Part shown: piece by piece, positions 8,613 to 17,415 of the stretch
Position numbering within the stretch: position 1 is the first letter of the stretch
How the letters are laid out: the number at the start of each line of letters is the position of its first letter
Origin: Streptomyces sp. NBC_01283
Lineage (GTDB): Bacteria; Actinomycetota; Actinomycetes; Streptomycetales; Streptomycetaceae
Direction: 5' to 3'
Length of the DNA: 64,000 nucleotides
NCBI RefSeq assembly: GCF_041435335.1
Contig: NZ_CP108430.1
Coordinates: 2,604,001 to 2,668,000 of the forward strand
Made by a program: the position numbers and the translations under genes
The notes under the pieces: model-generated
What the model saw: only the letters and a program-made list of their open reading frames with translations
The model's database searches: none
Told to the model about the DNA's origin: nothing

Positions 8613-9851
8613 TCAGCTGGGGTTGTCGGCGTGGGTCAGGGTCTCCCAGGCGACGAACAGGTTGTTGGAGCCGGCCGGGCGGTTCTTCTCGGTGAGCTTC
8701 TGGGTGTTGCTCATGGCCTGGCCGAGGCGGTTGTGGAGCGCGTTGTAGCCGACCTCGGTGACGGGCCCGAGGCCCCGGTCGAGCGAGCCGCCGCAGAGTG
8801 AGCTCGGCGGGGCCTCGCCCAGCTCGTACTTGGCCTGGAAGCCGAGGCCCTGGCGCAGCCGCTCGCCGACGTCGGTCTTGTAGAGGTCCTCGCCCTGGAT
8901 GCGGCTGATCTCGGCGACGTGGGAGATCGCGGAGAGTCCGTACCCGGTATGGGTGAAGTCGCGGCACGTCTCCTGGGTGAGCCCGGTGGTGAAGGTGTCC
9001 TGCCCCTGCCAGTACTTGACGATCTTCGCGCGGGTGTCCAGGTTCTGGCTCGGCACGGTCTTGGGCAGGGCGCCGTCGGAGGCGAGATAGACGTACGCGG
9101 CGGTGCGCGTACGGAACTTCGCCATCGCCTTGTCGTACGACGCCTTGTCCTCGATGAAGACGGAGATGCCGATGGCGGCCTCCATCATCGACAGCTCCCA
9201 GTTGCCGTTGGAGTTGGAGCCGTTGATGATCTCGGGCAGGTAGACATTGCGCAGCATCGTCGCGAAGCGGCCCGAGTCGCCCCAGCCGCCGGTGTACGTG
9301 TGCTTGATGATCTCGGCGGCCCTGGGCCAGGAGGAACCCGCCCAGCCGGTCTGCAGGGGCGCGTTGCTGTTGGTGTGGTCCTTGATGGTGCCGGACCAGG
9401 CGTCCATCAGCTCGATGGACTTCTTGGCGTAGCGGTCGTCACGGGTGATGTACCAGGCGAGTGCCGTGGTGTACGCGGCTATCGCGTCCTCGCGCTCGTC
9501 CGTGCACCCGTAGTTGGGGTCGGAGTAGGAGCCGCACTCGACGACCGCGCGGGGCTTGGGCGTGCGGGACAGGGAGGCGTACTTGCTCCCCATCATCTGG
9601 TCGTAGGCGCCCTTCCAGGGCTGGGCGCCCGCGTTGACCTTCTCCCGGGTGAAGTCGAGCTGGCCGCGCGAGACGGTGACTCCGGGGTGCGCGAAGGTGC
9701 TGGGCGCGGCGTCCGCGCGCTCGGCGCCGGGCCAGGCGAGGAAAGCGGCAACCAGGGCGGTCACCACGGGGGCGAGGGTCGCGAGGACTGTCGTGCGGGA
9801 TCTGCGGCGGTGGCGCACGGGTGTGGGGGCGTCAGCCATGCGAAGGGCCAT
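8613..9851 (-). CDS. Secreted alginate-lyase-family (PL5-like) protein
   Basis: About 412 residues. An N-terminal signal peptide with an arginine-rich n-region (RHRRRSR) and hydrophobic core (LATLAPVVTALVAAFLAW) ends near ADA-AP, so the enzyme is exported. The mature part fits the Alginate_lyase superfamily alpha/alpha toroid: YTTALAWYITRDDRYAKK, GNWELSMMEAAIGISVFIED and GYGLSAISHVAEI are typical helices lining the active site. Substrate may be alginate or another uronic polymer. ATG 9851 was chosen over 9839 because GAGAA lies upstream; either gives the same mature protein. It sits between kdpC and kdpD, framed by its own terminators, which is an odd place for a polysaccharide lyase. Confidence 0.8.
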   Translation of the reverse strand: MALRMADAPTPVRHRRRSRTTVLATLAPVVTALVAAFLAWPGAERADAAPSTFAHPGVTVSRGQLDFTREKVNAGAQPWKGAYDQMMGSKYASLSRTPKPRAVVECGSYSDPNYGCTDEREDAIAAYTTALAWYITRDDRYAKKSIELMDAWSGTIKDHTNSNAPLQTGWAGSSWPRAAEIIKHTYTGGWGDSGRFATMLRNVYLPEIINGSNSNGNWELSMMEAAIGISVFIEDKASYDKAMAKFRTRTAAYVYLASDGALPKTVPSQNLDTRAKIVKYWQGQDTFTTGLTQETCRDFTHTGYGLSAISHVAEISRIQGEDLYKTDVGERLRQGLGFQAKYELGEAPPSSLCGGSLDRGLGPVTEVGYNALHNRLGQAMSNTQKLTEKNRPAGSNNLFVAWETLTHADNPS

Positions 9852-9978
9852 CCATTCTCGAATGTTCTCGTATGTGAACTTCAAGTACCTTTCTGAACAC
9901 GCGTGTTGGGCCGAGACCATAAGTACGGACCAGCCTTCCGTCAAGGCGTGAAGTCGCCGGTGCCGTGCACGCGAAAGC

Positions 9979-10012
9979 GCAGGGCCTCTGCCGGGAAAGG
10001 CAGAGGCCCTGC
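9979..10012 (-). terminator. Terminator after kdpC
   Basis: Perfect 14-bp stem GCAGGGCCTCTGCC with a GGGAAA loop, 27 bases past the kdpC stop. It should end the kdpFABC transcript before the lyase gene. Confidence 0.85.
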
Positions 10013-10038
10013 TCAGAAGGGGCGGCGAAGGGACGGCG

Positions 10039-10719
10039 TCAGCGGCTTTCCGCCACGAGCTCCTTCAGCGCGATGTTGAGCTGGAGGACGTTGACGCGGG
10101 GCTCGCCCACGAAACCGAGGATCCGGCCGTCGGTGTGCTCGTCGACCAGTTTCACGACCTTGTTCACGGCGAGGCCGTTCTTCGCGGCCACCCGGTGCGC
10201 CTGCAGCTCCGCGTACGCCGGGGAGATGTGCGGGTCCAGGCCCGAGCCGGACGAGGTGACGGCCTCCGCCGGCACGTCCGACGGCTTGACCTCGTAGTCG
10301 GCCGTGGAGTTGTCCTTGACCACGGCGGCCTTGGCGGCCCTGACGTTCGCGATCAGGTCCTTGTTGTCGCCGGCCAGGTTCGTCGCACCCGAGAGGATCA
10401 GGTTGTACCGGGTGTTCACGCCCGCGTCCTGGTTGGAGCCGAGGCCGTTGGACGGCCGGGGCTGGAACCACTTCAGGTCGGGCGCCGCCGCCTCCTGGCC
10501 CTTCTTCAGGGGCAGGTCGTAGCGCTGCCCGATGAGCTCGGAGCCGACGACCTTGCCCTCGCTCTTGATCTCGGACCCGTTGGCCTTGTCGTTGAAGAGC
10601 CCCTGGGCGATGCCCGTCACGGCGAGCGGGTAGATGACACCGCAGATCACGGTCAGCACGAGCAGGGCACGCAGGCCCGCCCCCAGCAACCGCGCCGTAC
10701 TTCCAACTGAGTTGTTCAT
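10039..10719 (-). CDS. kdpC: K+-transporting ATPase subunit KdpC
   Basis: 226 residues. One N-terminal membrane helix (about 10-34, LGAGLRALLVLTVICGVIYPLAVTGIAQ, quoted only to mark it, shortened in the family as GVIYPL) and a periplasm-side domain with the family motifs LIGQ, WFQPRPS and SGSGLDPHIS. KdpC stabilises the KdpA-KdpB complex and raises ATP affinity. ATG 10719 gives the usual MNNSV N-terminus; a GTG at 10731 is also in frame. Starts 24 bases after the kdpB stop. Same transcript as kdpFAB. Confidence 0.95.
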   Translation of the reverse strand: MNNSVGSTARLLGAGLRALLVLTVICGVIYPLAVTGIAQGLFNDKANGSEIKSEGKVVGSELIGQRYDLPLKKGQEAAAPDLKWFQPRPSNGLGSNQDAGVNTRYNLILSGATNLAGDNKDLIANVRAAKAAVVKDNSTADYEVKPSDVPAEAVTSSGSGLDPHISPAYAELQAHRVAAKNGLAVNKVVKLVDEHTDGRILGFVGEPRVNVLQLNIALKELVAESR

Positions 10720-10743
10720 GACGATCAGCACGCTTTCCAGAAA

Positions 10744-12897
10744 CTACAGCCCGGGGATGAGGGAGATGACCAGATCGATGATCTTGATGCCGATGAACGG
10801 GGCGACGAGACCGCCGAGCCCGTAGATCCCGAGGTTGCGCCGCAGCATCTTGTCGGCGCTCATCGGCCGGTAGCGCACGCCCTTCAGGGCCAGCGGCACC
10901 AGGGCGATGATGATGAGCGCGTTGAAGATGACGGCGGAGAGGATCGCCGACTCCGGGGACGACAGGTTCATGATGTTGAGCTTGTCGAGGCCCGGGTAGA
11001 CCACCGCGAACATGGCGGGGATGATCGCGAAGTACTTCGCGACGTCGTTGGCGATCGAGAAGGTCGTCAACGCACCCCGGGTGATCAGGAGTTGCTTGCC
11101 GATCTCGACGATCTCGATGAGCTTGGTGGGGTTGGAGTCCAGGTCCACCATGTTCCCGGCCTCCTTGGCGGCCGAGGTCCCGGTGTTCATCGCCACGCCC
11201 ACGTCCGCCTGGGCAAGCGCGGGCGCGTCGTTGGTGCCGTCACCGGTCATCGCGACGAGCTTGCCGCCGGCCTGCTCGCGCTTGATCAGCGCCATCTTGT
11301 CCTCGGGCGTGGCCTCGGCGAGGAAGTCATCCACGCCCGCCTCGTCCGCGATCGCCTTGGCGGTCAGCGGGTTGTCACCCGTGATCATGACCGTCTTGAT
11401 GCCCATGCGCCGCAGCTCGTCGAACCGCTCCCGCATGCCTTCCTTGACGACGTCCTTGAGGTGGATGACGCCGAGTACGCGCGCACCCCTGTCGTCCTCG
11501 ACGGCGACAAGCAGCGGCGTGCCTCCGGCCTGCGAGATCCTGTCGGTCAGGGACCGGGCGTCCTCCGAGACGGTGCCGCCGTTCTCGGTGACCCAGGCGA
11601 CGACCGAACCGGTCGCGCCCTTGCGGACCTTGCGTCCACCGCCGCCCTCGACGAGGTCGACGCCCGACATCCGCGTCTGCGCGGTGAAGGCGACCCACTC
11701 GGCCCCCTCCAACTCGCCCTGGTGGCGCTCACGAAGCCCGTACTTCGCCTTCGCCAGGACGACGATGGAGCGGCCCTCGGGCGTCTCGTCGGCCAGCGAC
11801 GAGAGCTGGGCGGCGTCCGCGAGCTCGGCCTCGGTCGTCCCGCGCACCGGCACGAACTCGGCGGCCTGCCGGTTGCCGAGCGTGATGGTGCCCGTCTTGT
11901 CGAGCAGCAGCGTCGAGACATCACCCGCGGCCTCGACGGCCCGCCCCGACATCGCCAGGACGTTGCGCTGGACCAGGCGGTCCATGCCCGCGATGCCGAT
12001 CGCGGAGAGCAGCGCACCGATGGTCGTCGGGATCAGGCACACCAGGAGCGCGGCCAGCACGATCATGGACTGCTCGGCACCGGCGTATACGGCGAACGGC
12101 TGCAGCGTGACGACGGCGAGCAGGAAGACGATGGTGAGGGACGCGAGCAGGATGTTGAGCGCGATCTCGTTGGGCGTCTTCTGGCGGGCTGCGCCCTCGA
12201 CCAGGTTGATCATCCGGTCGATGAACGTCTCACCCGGCTTGGTCGTGATCTTGATGACGATGCGGTCGGAGAGGACCTTCGTGCCGCCGGTGACGGCGGA
12301 CCTGTCACCGCCCGACTCCCGGATGACCGGGGCCGATTCACCGGTGATCGCCGACTCGTCGACGCTCGCGACCCCCTCGACGACGTCTCCGTCGCCGGGG
12401 ATCACATCGCCCGCCTCGCAGACCACGAGGTCGCCGATGCGCAGGCCGGTGCCGGGCACCTGCTCCTCGTTCGTGCCGTTCAGGCGCCGCGCGACCGTGT
12501 CGGTCTTGGCCTTGCGCAGGGTGTCCGCCTGCGCCTTTCCGCGGCCCTCGGCCACCGCCTCCGCCAGGTTGGCGAAGATCGTGGTCAGCCAGAGCCAGAC
12601 CGCGATCGCCCAGCCGAACCAGTCCGCCGGGTCCTTGACCGCGAGGACGGTGGTGATCACCGAACCGACGAGTACCACGAACATCACGGGCGACTTGACC
12701 ATCACCCGCGGATCGAGCTTCCGCACGGCGTCCGGGAAGGACTTCAGGAGCTGCTTGGGGTCGAACAGACCCCCGCCGACACGGCTGGCGTCCTTGGCGT
12801 CCTTGTGCCCGCCGGGCACGTCCTGGTGCGGCGCACGGGTGGGAGTAGCGGTGGACATGGAGCCGGGCTCCTCTGGCTTCTTTATATCGGTGGTCAT
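10744..12897 (-). CDS. kdpB: K+-transporting P-type ATPase subunit KdpB
   Basis: 717-residue P-type ATPase (class IA), the energising subunit of the high-affinity K+ pump. Visible: TGES actuator motif ([10 protein letters not shown]), phosphorylation motif DKTGT with Asp at residue 333, and the hinge [17 protein letters not shown]. Membrane helices flank these. GTG/ATG choice: ATG 12897 overlaps the kdpA stop (ATGA) and has GAGGGG upstream; an in-frame ATG at 12858 behind AGAGGAG would remove 13 residues and is also credible. Confidence 0.96.
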   Translation of the reverse strand: MTTDIKKPEEPGSMSTATPTRAPHQDVPGGHKDAKDASRVGGGLFDPKQLLKSFPDAVRKLDPRVMVKSPVMFVVLVGSVITTVLAVKDPADWFGWAIAVWLWLTTIFANLAEAVAEGRGKAQADTLRKAKTDTVARRLNGTNEEQVPGTGLRIGDLVVCEAGDVIPGDGDVVEGVASVDESAITGESAPVIRESGGDRSAVTGGTKVLSDRIVIKITTKPGETFIDRMINLVEGAARQKTPNEIALNILLASLTIVFLLAVVTLQPFAVYAGAEQSMIVLAALLVCLIPTTIGALLSAIGIAGMDRLVQRNVLAMSGRAVEAAGDVSTLLLDKTGTITLGNRQAAEFVPVRGTTEAELADAAQLSSLADETPEGRSIVVLAKAKYGLRERHQGELEGAEWVAFTAQTRMSGVDLVEGGGGRKVRKGATGSVVAWVTENGGTVSEDARSLTDRISQAGGTPLLVAVEDDRGARVLGVIHLKDVVKEGMRERFDELRRMGIKTVMITGDNPLTAKAIADEAGVDDFLAEATPEDKMALIKREQAGGKLVAMTGDGTNDAPALAQADVGVAMNTGTSAAKEAGNMVDLDSNPTKLIEIVEIGKQLLITRGALTTFSIANDVAKYFAIIPAMFAVVYPGLDKLNIMNLSSPESAILSAVIFNALIIIALVPLALKGVRYRPMSADKMLRRNLGIYGLGGLVAPFIGIKIIDLVISLIPGL

Positions 12898-14558
12898 GAC
12901 GCCAGCCCCTCAGCGAGCGGCCCGAGGGCGAGCGCGGGGAAGTAGGTCAGCCCGGTGATGATCATGATGGTGCCGACCAGCAGACCGGTGAACAGCGGCT
13001 TCTCGGTGCGCAGGGTGCCCGCCGTCGCCGGGATCGGCTTCTGCTCCGCCAGCGAACCCGCGAGCGCGAGAACGAAGACCATCGGCAGGAAGCGGCCGAG
13101 CAGCATCGCGAGTCCGATCGTGGTGTTGAACCAGTTCGTGTCCGCGCTCAGTCCGGCGAACGCCGAACCGTTGTTGTTGGCGCCCGAGGTGTAGGCGTAG
13201 AGGATCTCGGAGAAGCCGTGCGCCCCGGAGTTGAGCATCGAGTCCTTGGGCGTCGGCAGGGCCATCGACACCGCCGTGAAGCCGAGCACCAGGGCGGGGG
13301 TGATGAGGATGTAGCAGGCCGCCAGCTTGATCTCGCGGGTGCCGATCTTCTTGCCCAGGTACTCGGGCGTACGGCCCACCATGAGCCCGGCGATGAACAC
13401 CGCGATGATGGCCATGATCAGCATGCCGTACAGACCCGACCCCGTACCGCCGGGTGCGATCTCGCCCAACTGCATGCCCAGGAGGTCGAGTCCGCCGCCG
13501 AAGCCGGTGTTGGAGGAGTGGAAGGAGTTGACCGCGCCCGTGGAGGTAAGCGTGGTGGCGACCGAGAAGATCGCCGACCCCGCGATCCCGAACCGCGTCT
13601 CCTTGCCCTCCATCGCCCCGCCCGCGACATCGAAGGCGGGAGCCCCGTGGTGGAACTCCGTCCACATCATCAGGGCGGTGAACCCGACCCAGATCGTCAC
13701 CATCGTCGCCAGGATCGCGTAGCCCTGCCGCACTCTGCCGACCATGCGGCCGAAGGTACGGGTCAGGGCGAACGGGATCACCAGGATGAGGAAGACCTCG
13801 AACAGGTTGGAGAGCCCGTTCGGATTCTCGAAGGGGTGGGCGGAGTTGGCGTTGAAGTAGCCGCCTCCGTTGGTGCCCAGTTCCTTGATGACCTCCTGGG
13901 AGGCCACCGCCCCGCCGTTCCACTCCTGGCTGCCGCCGAGGAACTGGCCGACGCCGTGGATGCCGGAGAAGTTCTGCATCGCACCACAGGCGACGAGGAC
14001 GATCGCGCCGATCACCGAGATCGGAACGAGAATGCGGACGACACCGCGCACCAGGTCGGACCAGAAGTTCCCCAGCTCCCCCGTCCGCGACCGGGCGAAG
14101 CCCCGCACCAGGGCCACCGCTACGGCGATGCCCACGGCCGCGGACACGAAGTTCTGCACCGCGAGGCCGCCGGTCTGCACGACGTGGCCCATGGCCTGCT
14201 CGCCGTAGTACGACTGCCAGTTGGTGTTCGCCACGAACGACGCGGCGGTGTTGAAGGCCTGGTCCGGGTCGATCGACTTGAAGCCGAGCGACCCGGGCAG
14301 CGTGCCCTGGAGCCGCTGCAGGAGGTACAGGAACAGCACGCTCACGGCGGAGAAGGCGAGCACTCCGCGCAGATAGGCGGGCCAGCGCATCTCGGCGTCC
14401 GGGTTGGCGCCGATGCCCTTGTAGATCCACTTCTCCACGCGCAGATGCTTGTCGGAGGAGTAGACCTTGGCCATGTGGTCACCGAGCGGACGGTAGGCCA
14501 GGGCGAGCGCCACGATCAGCGCCAGGAACTGGAGCGCACCAGCAAGAACAGGGCTCAT
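12894..14558 (-). CDS. kdpA: K+-transporting ATPase subunit KdpA
   Basis: 554-residue polytopic channel-like subunit that selects and conducts K+. About ten membrane helices; pore-loop motifs include [18 protein letters not shown] and [13 protein letters not shown], typical of KdpA selectivity regions. Starts eight bases after the kdpF stop and overlaps kdpB by four bases, so subunits are made from one message in stoichiometric order. Confidence 0.96.
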   Translation of the reverse strand: MSPVLAGALQFLALIVALALAYRPLGDHMAKVYSSDKHLRVEKWIYKGIGANPDAEMRWPAYLRGVLAFSAVSVLFLYLLQRLQGTLPGSLGFKSIDPDQAFNTAASFVANTNWQSYYGEQAMGHVVQTGGLAVQNFVSAAVGIAVAVALVRGFARSRTGELGNFWSDLVRGVVRILVPISVIGAIVLVACGAMQNFSGIHGVGQFLGGSQEWNGGAVASQEVIKELGTNGGGYFNANSAHPFENPNGLSNLFEVFLILVIPFALTRTFGRMVGRVRQGYAILATMVTIWVGFTALMMWTEFHHGAPAFDVAGGAMEGKETRFGIAGSAIFSVATTLTSTGAVNSFHSSNTGFGGGLDLLGMQLGEIAPGGTGSGLYGMLIMAIIAVFIAGLMVGRTPEYLGKKIGTREIKLAACYILITPALVLGFTAVSMALPTPKDSMLNSGAHGFSEILYAYTSGANNNGSAFAGLSADTNWFNTTIGLAMLLGRFLPMVFVLALAGSLAEQKPIPATAGTLRTEKPLFTGLLVGTIMIITGLTYFPALALGPLAEGLAS

Positions 14559-14566
14559 ATCCGTAC

Positions 14567-14656
14567 TCAGAACCTCTCCGGGAACACGAGAGCGAGGACG
14601 AGATAGCCCAGCAGGGCGACGGCCACGACGAGACCGACGATGTTCTCGGCAGTCAC
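14567..14656 (-). CDS. kdpF: KdpF small subunit
   Basis: 29 residues, [20 protein letters not shown] then a short tail ending PERF: a single membrane helix as in KdpF, the peptide that stabilises KdpABC. GTG start overlaps the TGA of the preceding micro-ORF (GTGA), and the stop lies eight bases before kdpA. Size, sequence and position all fit. Confidence 0.88.
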   Translation of the reverse strand: MTAENIVGLVVAVALLGYLVLALVFPERF

Positions 14657-14736
14657 AGCTTCGCCACCCCCTTGGCGATGAACGCCACCAGCGCGAATAC
14701 CGCGATCGTGGTGACGACGAAGGCCACGTCGGCCAT
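14653..14736 (-). CDS. 27-aa membrane micropeptide ahead of kdpF
   Basis: ATG 14736 preceded by AGGAG at good spacing. The peptide is [20 protein letters not shown] plus AKGVAKL: one hydrophobic helix with a basic C-terminus, predicted inside. Its stop overlaps the kdpF start by four bases, so it is the first gene of the operon and translationally coupled. It is not KdpF itself, which follows. Either a second small Kdp subunit or a leader that controls kdpF translation. Not named in any family I recognise. Confidence 0.72.
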   Translation of the reverse strand: MADVAFVVTTIAVFALVAFIAKGVAKL

Positions 14737-14810
14737 CGTGTGCTCCTAGATGAGATGCGAATGATCTGACCTCTTGAGCAAACCTCCTCCGTGGCTGGAA
14801 ACGACCACCG

Positions 14811-14861
14811 TTGACGGCTCCCTTACGTCCGCTGGCGCTCCCTTGACGACTCTCTTACGTC
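14811..14861 (-). promoter_or_regulatory. Two phased direct repeats upstream of kdp operon (candidate KdpE sites)
   Basis: On the plus strand TTGACGGCTCCCTTACGTC at 14811 recurs as TTGACGACTCTCTTACGTC at 14843, 17 of 19 bases identical, period exactly 32 bp (about three helical turns). They lie 75-125 bases upstream of the first operon ATG. OmpR-family regulators bind such tandem repeats. The assignment to KdpE is inference. Confidence 0.55.
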
Positions 14862-14899
14862 TGTCCGCTCGGCACCGCTCCGACCTGCGAAAACGCCGA

Positions 14900-14931
14900 T
14901 GGGCCGCACTCCCGTGAGGGAGTACGGCCCA
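14900..14931 (-). terminator. Terminator after DUF3710
   Basis: TGGGCCGCACTCCC pairs with GGGAGTACGGCCCA (one mismatch) around GTGA, past the stop of the DUF3710 gene and upstream of the kdp control region. Confidence 0.75.
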
Positions 14932-14987
14932 CCGGCCTGCAACTCGTGGTCAGGGCGCCCGGGGCGCCTCAGCACGTCTGGGGGCGT

Positions 14988-15761
14988 CTAGCGCACCTCG
15001 GTGATCTCAGGTCCGCGCTGGAGCTGGCCCATGCCGCCCGAGAAGCGCGAGCCCTCCTGCTGCTCCTGCTGGACGGTGCCCTCGGCGACCATCTGCGCGT
15101 CGTCCGGCAGCTTCAGGACGATCGGGTCACGGGGCGCCATCGGGCCATCGCCGCGCACGATGACGGTGTCGCGGAAGATCTGCTCCAGGAGACCCGCGGC
15201 CTGCGGCTGCACCGCGCCCTGGCCGGAGATGACCCCGCGCAGGAACCACCGCGGACCGTCGACACCGATGAAGCGCACGACCTGCACGCCGCCCGTGCCG
15301 TCCGGCAGCTGCACCGGCACCTGCGCACGCAGCTCCCAGCCGAGGGGACCCTCGACCTCGTCGATGACACCGCCCTGCTGGGTGATGCCCGAGGCGATCT
15401 CCTCGCGGACCTCGCCCCAGATGCCCGCCTTCTTGGGGGCGGCGAAGCCCTGGAGCTGGATGGCACTGTCCTGGAGCACGACCGTCGCGGCGACGATCGC
15501 GTCACCCGCGACCTCCACGCGCAGTTCCATGCCCTCGACGCCGGGCACGAAGAGGCCGCCCAGGTCGACACGGCCCTCGCCGGGCTCGCGGACTTCCGAT
15601 ACGTCCCAGGGACCGTCGGGACGGGGCTCGGGCTCGAGCCTCACGCGCGACGGCGCCGCGGCCGAGTCGTCGGTGCCTGCACCGTTACGGTCCTCGACGC
15701 CCTGCTCGGCCTCGCCCGCCGCGTCCTCGGCGGCACTGTCCTTCTTGCGACGTCCGAACAC
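14988..15761 (-). CDS. DUF3710 domain protein
   Basis: 257 residues. N-terminus MFGRRKKDSAAEDAA is charged and low-complexity; from about residue 50 the DUF3710 core follows (PDGPWDVSEV, RVDLGGLFVPGVEGMELRVE, IWGEVREEIASGI, GPRWFLRGVISG). GTG 15761 lies one base after the dut stop, so it is cotranscribed with dut. The same dut-DUF3710 neighbourhood occurs in mycobacteria. Function unknown. Confidence 0.88.
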   Translation of the reverse strand: MFGRRKKDSAAEDAAGEAEQGVEDRNGAGTDDSAAAPSRVRLEPEPRPDGPWDVSEVREPGEGRVDLGGLFVPGVEGMELRVEVAGDAIVAATVVLQDSAIQLQGFAAPKKAGIWGEVREEIASGITQQGGVIDEVEGPLGWELRAQVPVQLPDGTGGVQVVRFIGVDGPRWFLRGVISGQGAVQPQAAGLLEQIFRDTVIVRGDGPMAPRDPIVLKLPDDAQMVAEGTVQQEQQEGSRFSGGMGQLQRGPEITEVR

Positions 15762-15762
15762 G

Positions 15763-16299
15763 TCACTGTCCTTCCCGGTCAGATACGACCGATGCGTATC
15801 GATTCCCACCCGTTTTGTCACCCGAGCCTGCGCCCACGGCGGCATGGCCGCCGGTGGACCCGAAGCCCCCCTCGGCCCGCGCCGAGCCGGGAAGCTCCGC
15901 CACCTCGTGGAAGCGCACCTTCTCGACCTGCTGGACGACCAGTTGGGCAATCCGGTCGAAGCGCTCGAACCGCACGCGCTCGCGCGGGTCGAGATTCACC
16001 ACGATCACCTTGATCTCTCCACGGTACCCGGCATCCACCGTCCCTGGGGCATTCACCAGGGCGACACCGCAGCGGGCGGCGAGACCGGATCGCGGGTGCA
16101 CGAAGGCCGCGTACCCCTCCGGCAGCGCGATAGACACGCCGGTGGGCAGTACCGCCCGTTCACCCGGGGCGAGTTCGCACCCTTCGGTGGTCCGCAGATC
16201 CGCTCCGGCGTCACCGGGCTGCGCGTACGACGGCAGCGGTACCTCGGGGTCGACGCGGCGGATCAGCACGTCGAGCTCCGGACGGGATGCGGGGATCAC
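15763..16299 (-). CDS. dut: dUTP diphosphatase
   Basis: 178 residues; hydrolyses dUTP to dUMP and PPi, keeping uracil out of DNA and supplying dTMP synthesis. Trimeric dUTPase motifs are all present: PGDAGADLR (1), HPRSGLA (2), NAPGTVDAGYRGEIKV (3), RIAQLVV (4) and RAEGGFGSTG (5, the P-loop-like tail). The C-terminus runs about 25 residues past motif 5. GTG start overlaps the upstream thioesterase stop (GTGA). Confidence 0.95.
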   Translation of the reverse strand: MIPASRPELDVLIRRVDPEVPLPSYAQPGDAGADLRTTEGCELAPGERAVLPTGVSIALPEGYAAFVHPRSGLAARCGVALVNAPGTVDAGYRGEIKVIVVNLDPRERVRFERFDRIAQLVVQQVEKVRFHEVAELPGSARAEGGFGSTGGHAAVGAGSGDKTGGNRYASVVSDREGQ

Positions 16300-16880
16300 G
16301 GGTTCACCTCGAAGGCACGTGCGCGGCGGAGCTGGTCCGGGTCGTCCATGGCGGCCCGGATCTCCTCCGGACGGCCGTTGTCGATGAAGTGGTCGACCTT
16401 GACCTCGATGAAGAGGGCCTCGGCACGGACGGCCACGGGCCCCTCGGGGCCGCCGATCCGCCCGGTGGCCCGGGAGTAGATCTTGCGTCCGGCGACGGCG
16501 GTCACCTCTGCCTCGAGAAAGAGCACGGTGCCCAGCGGGACGGGCCGCACGAAGTCGGTCTCCAGCCGGCCGGTCACGGCGATCACCCGCAGCAGCCAGT
16601 TCAGCGAGCCGAGCGTCTCGTCCAGCGCCGTCGCGAGCACCCCGCCGTGGGCGAGGCCCGGGGCACCCTGGTGAGCCTCCCGGACGGTGAACTCGGCGGT
16701 GACGCCCACGCCTTCACCGGCACGTGCCGCGAGGTGCAGCCCGTGGGCCTGTCCTTCGCCACAGCCGAAGCAGTGCTCGTAGTGGGCTCCGATGAGCTCG
16801 CCGGGGGCGGGCGCGTCGGGGTGGCGGACGGGCGCTATTGCGTCGGCCGGGGGCGTCAGAGCTGCTGAAGTACCACTCAC
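16296..16880 (-). CDS. PaaI-family hotdog thioesterase
   Basis: 194 residues. Hotdog-fold thioesterase core around residues 45-155: CFGCGEGQAHGLHL, GGVLATALDETLGSLNWL (catalytic-type Asp/Glu helix) and RLETDFVRPVPLGTVLFLEAEV. Would hydrolyse an acyl-CoA; the substrate is not evident. GTG start 16880. First gene of a thioesterase-dut-DUF3710 operon, each joined by overlap or one-base gap. Divergent from DUF3093. Confidence 0.85.
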   Translation of the reverse strand: MSGTSAALTPPADAIAPVRHPDAPAPGELIGAHYEHCFGCGEGQAHGLHLAARAGEGVGVTAEFTVREAHQGAPGLAHGGVLATALDETLGSLNWLLRVIAVTGRLETDFVRPVPLGTVLFLEAEVTAVAGRKIYSRATGRIGGPEGPVAVRAEALFIEVKVDHFIDNGRPEEIRAAMDDPDQLRRARAFEVNP

Positions 16881-16938
16881 AGCCGCAGACCTTACCCGCG
16901 AGTCCGCTCACTCAGCTCATCGTGCCAAGCTTGCATAC

Positions 16939-17385
16939 ATGCAGCCTTACGAAGAACGCCTGACGGCGCCCCGTTCCTGGTGGCTTGTCTCGCTCCTGGT
17001 CGGCATCGCGATGGCGCTGATCATGCTCCCCTTCGGCACCCTGCCCCTGCTCGGCGGCCTGGTCGCCGGGACAGCGGTCGCCGCGGTCGTCACCAGTTCG
17101 TACGGCTCCCCCCGGATCCGCGTGGTGGCGGGCTCGCTCGTGGCCGGCGACGCGAAGATCCCGGTCTCCGCCCTGGGTGAGCCCCAGGTGCTCGACGCGG
17201 AGGAGGCGCGCGCCTGGCGCGGTCCGAAGGCCGACCCGCGCGCCTTCATGCTGCTGCGCGCCTACATCCCCACGGCGCTGCGCGTCGAGATCACGGACCC
17301 GCAGGACCCGACTCCGTACGTGTACGTGTCGACGCGGAACCCCGAGGCGCTGGCGGCGGCGCTCACGGCGGTCCGGACCTCGTAG
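16939..17385 (+). CDS. DUF3093 membrane protein
   Basis: 148 residues. Begins MQPYEERLTAPRSWWL, the DUF3093 signature, then two adjacent helices (WLVSLLVGIAMALIMLPFG; LLGGLVAGTAVAAVVTS) and a cytoplasmic PH-like beta region ending VYVSTRNPEALAAAL. No convincing ribosome-binding site precedes ATG 16939; a leaderless transcript is possible. Convergent with the next gene with only 30 bases between stops. Role unknown; position beside dut is conserved in actinobacteria. Confidence 0.85.
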   Translation: MQPYEERLTAPRSWWLVSLLVGIAMALIMLPFGTLPLLGGLVAGTAVAAVVTSSYGSPRIRVVAGSLVAGDAKIPVSALGEPQVLDAEEARAWRGPKADPRAFMLLRAYIPTALRVEITDPQDPTPYVYVSTRNPEALAAALTAVRTS

Positions 17386-17415
17386 GTTCCGGGGTCGTAC
17401 CGGGGGCCTGCCGCG

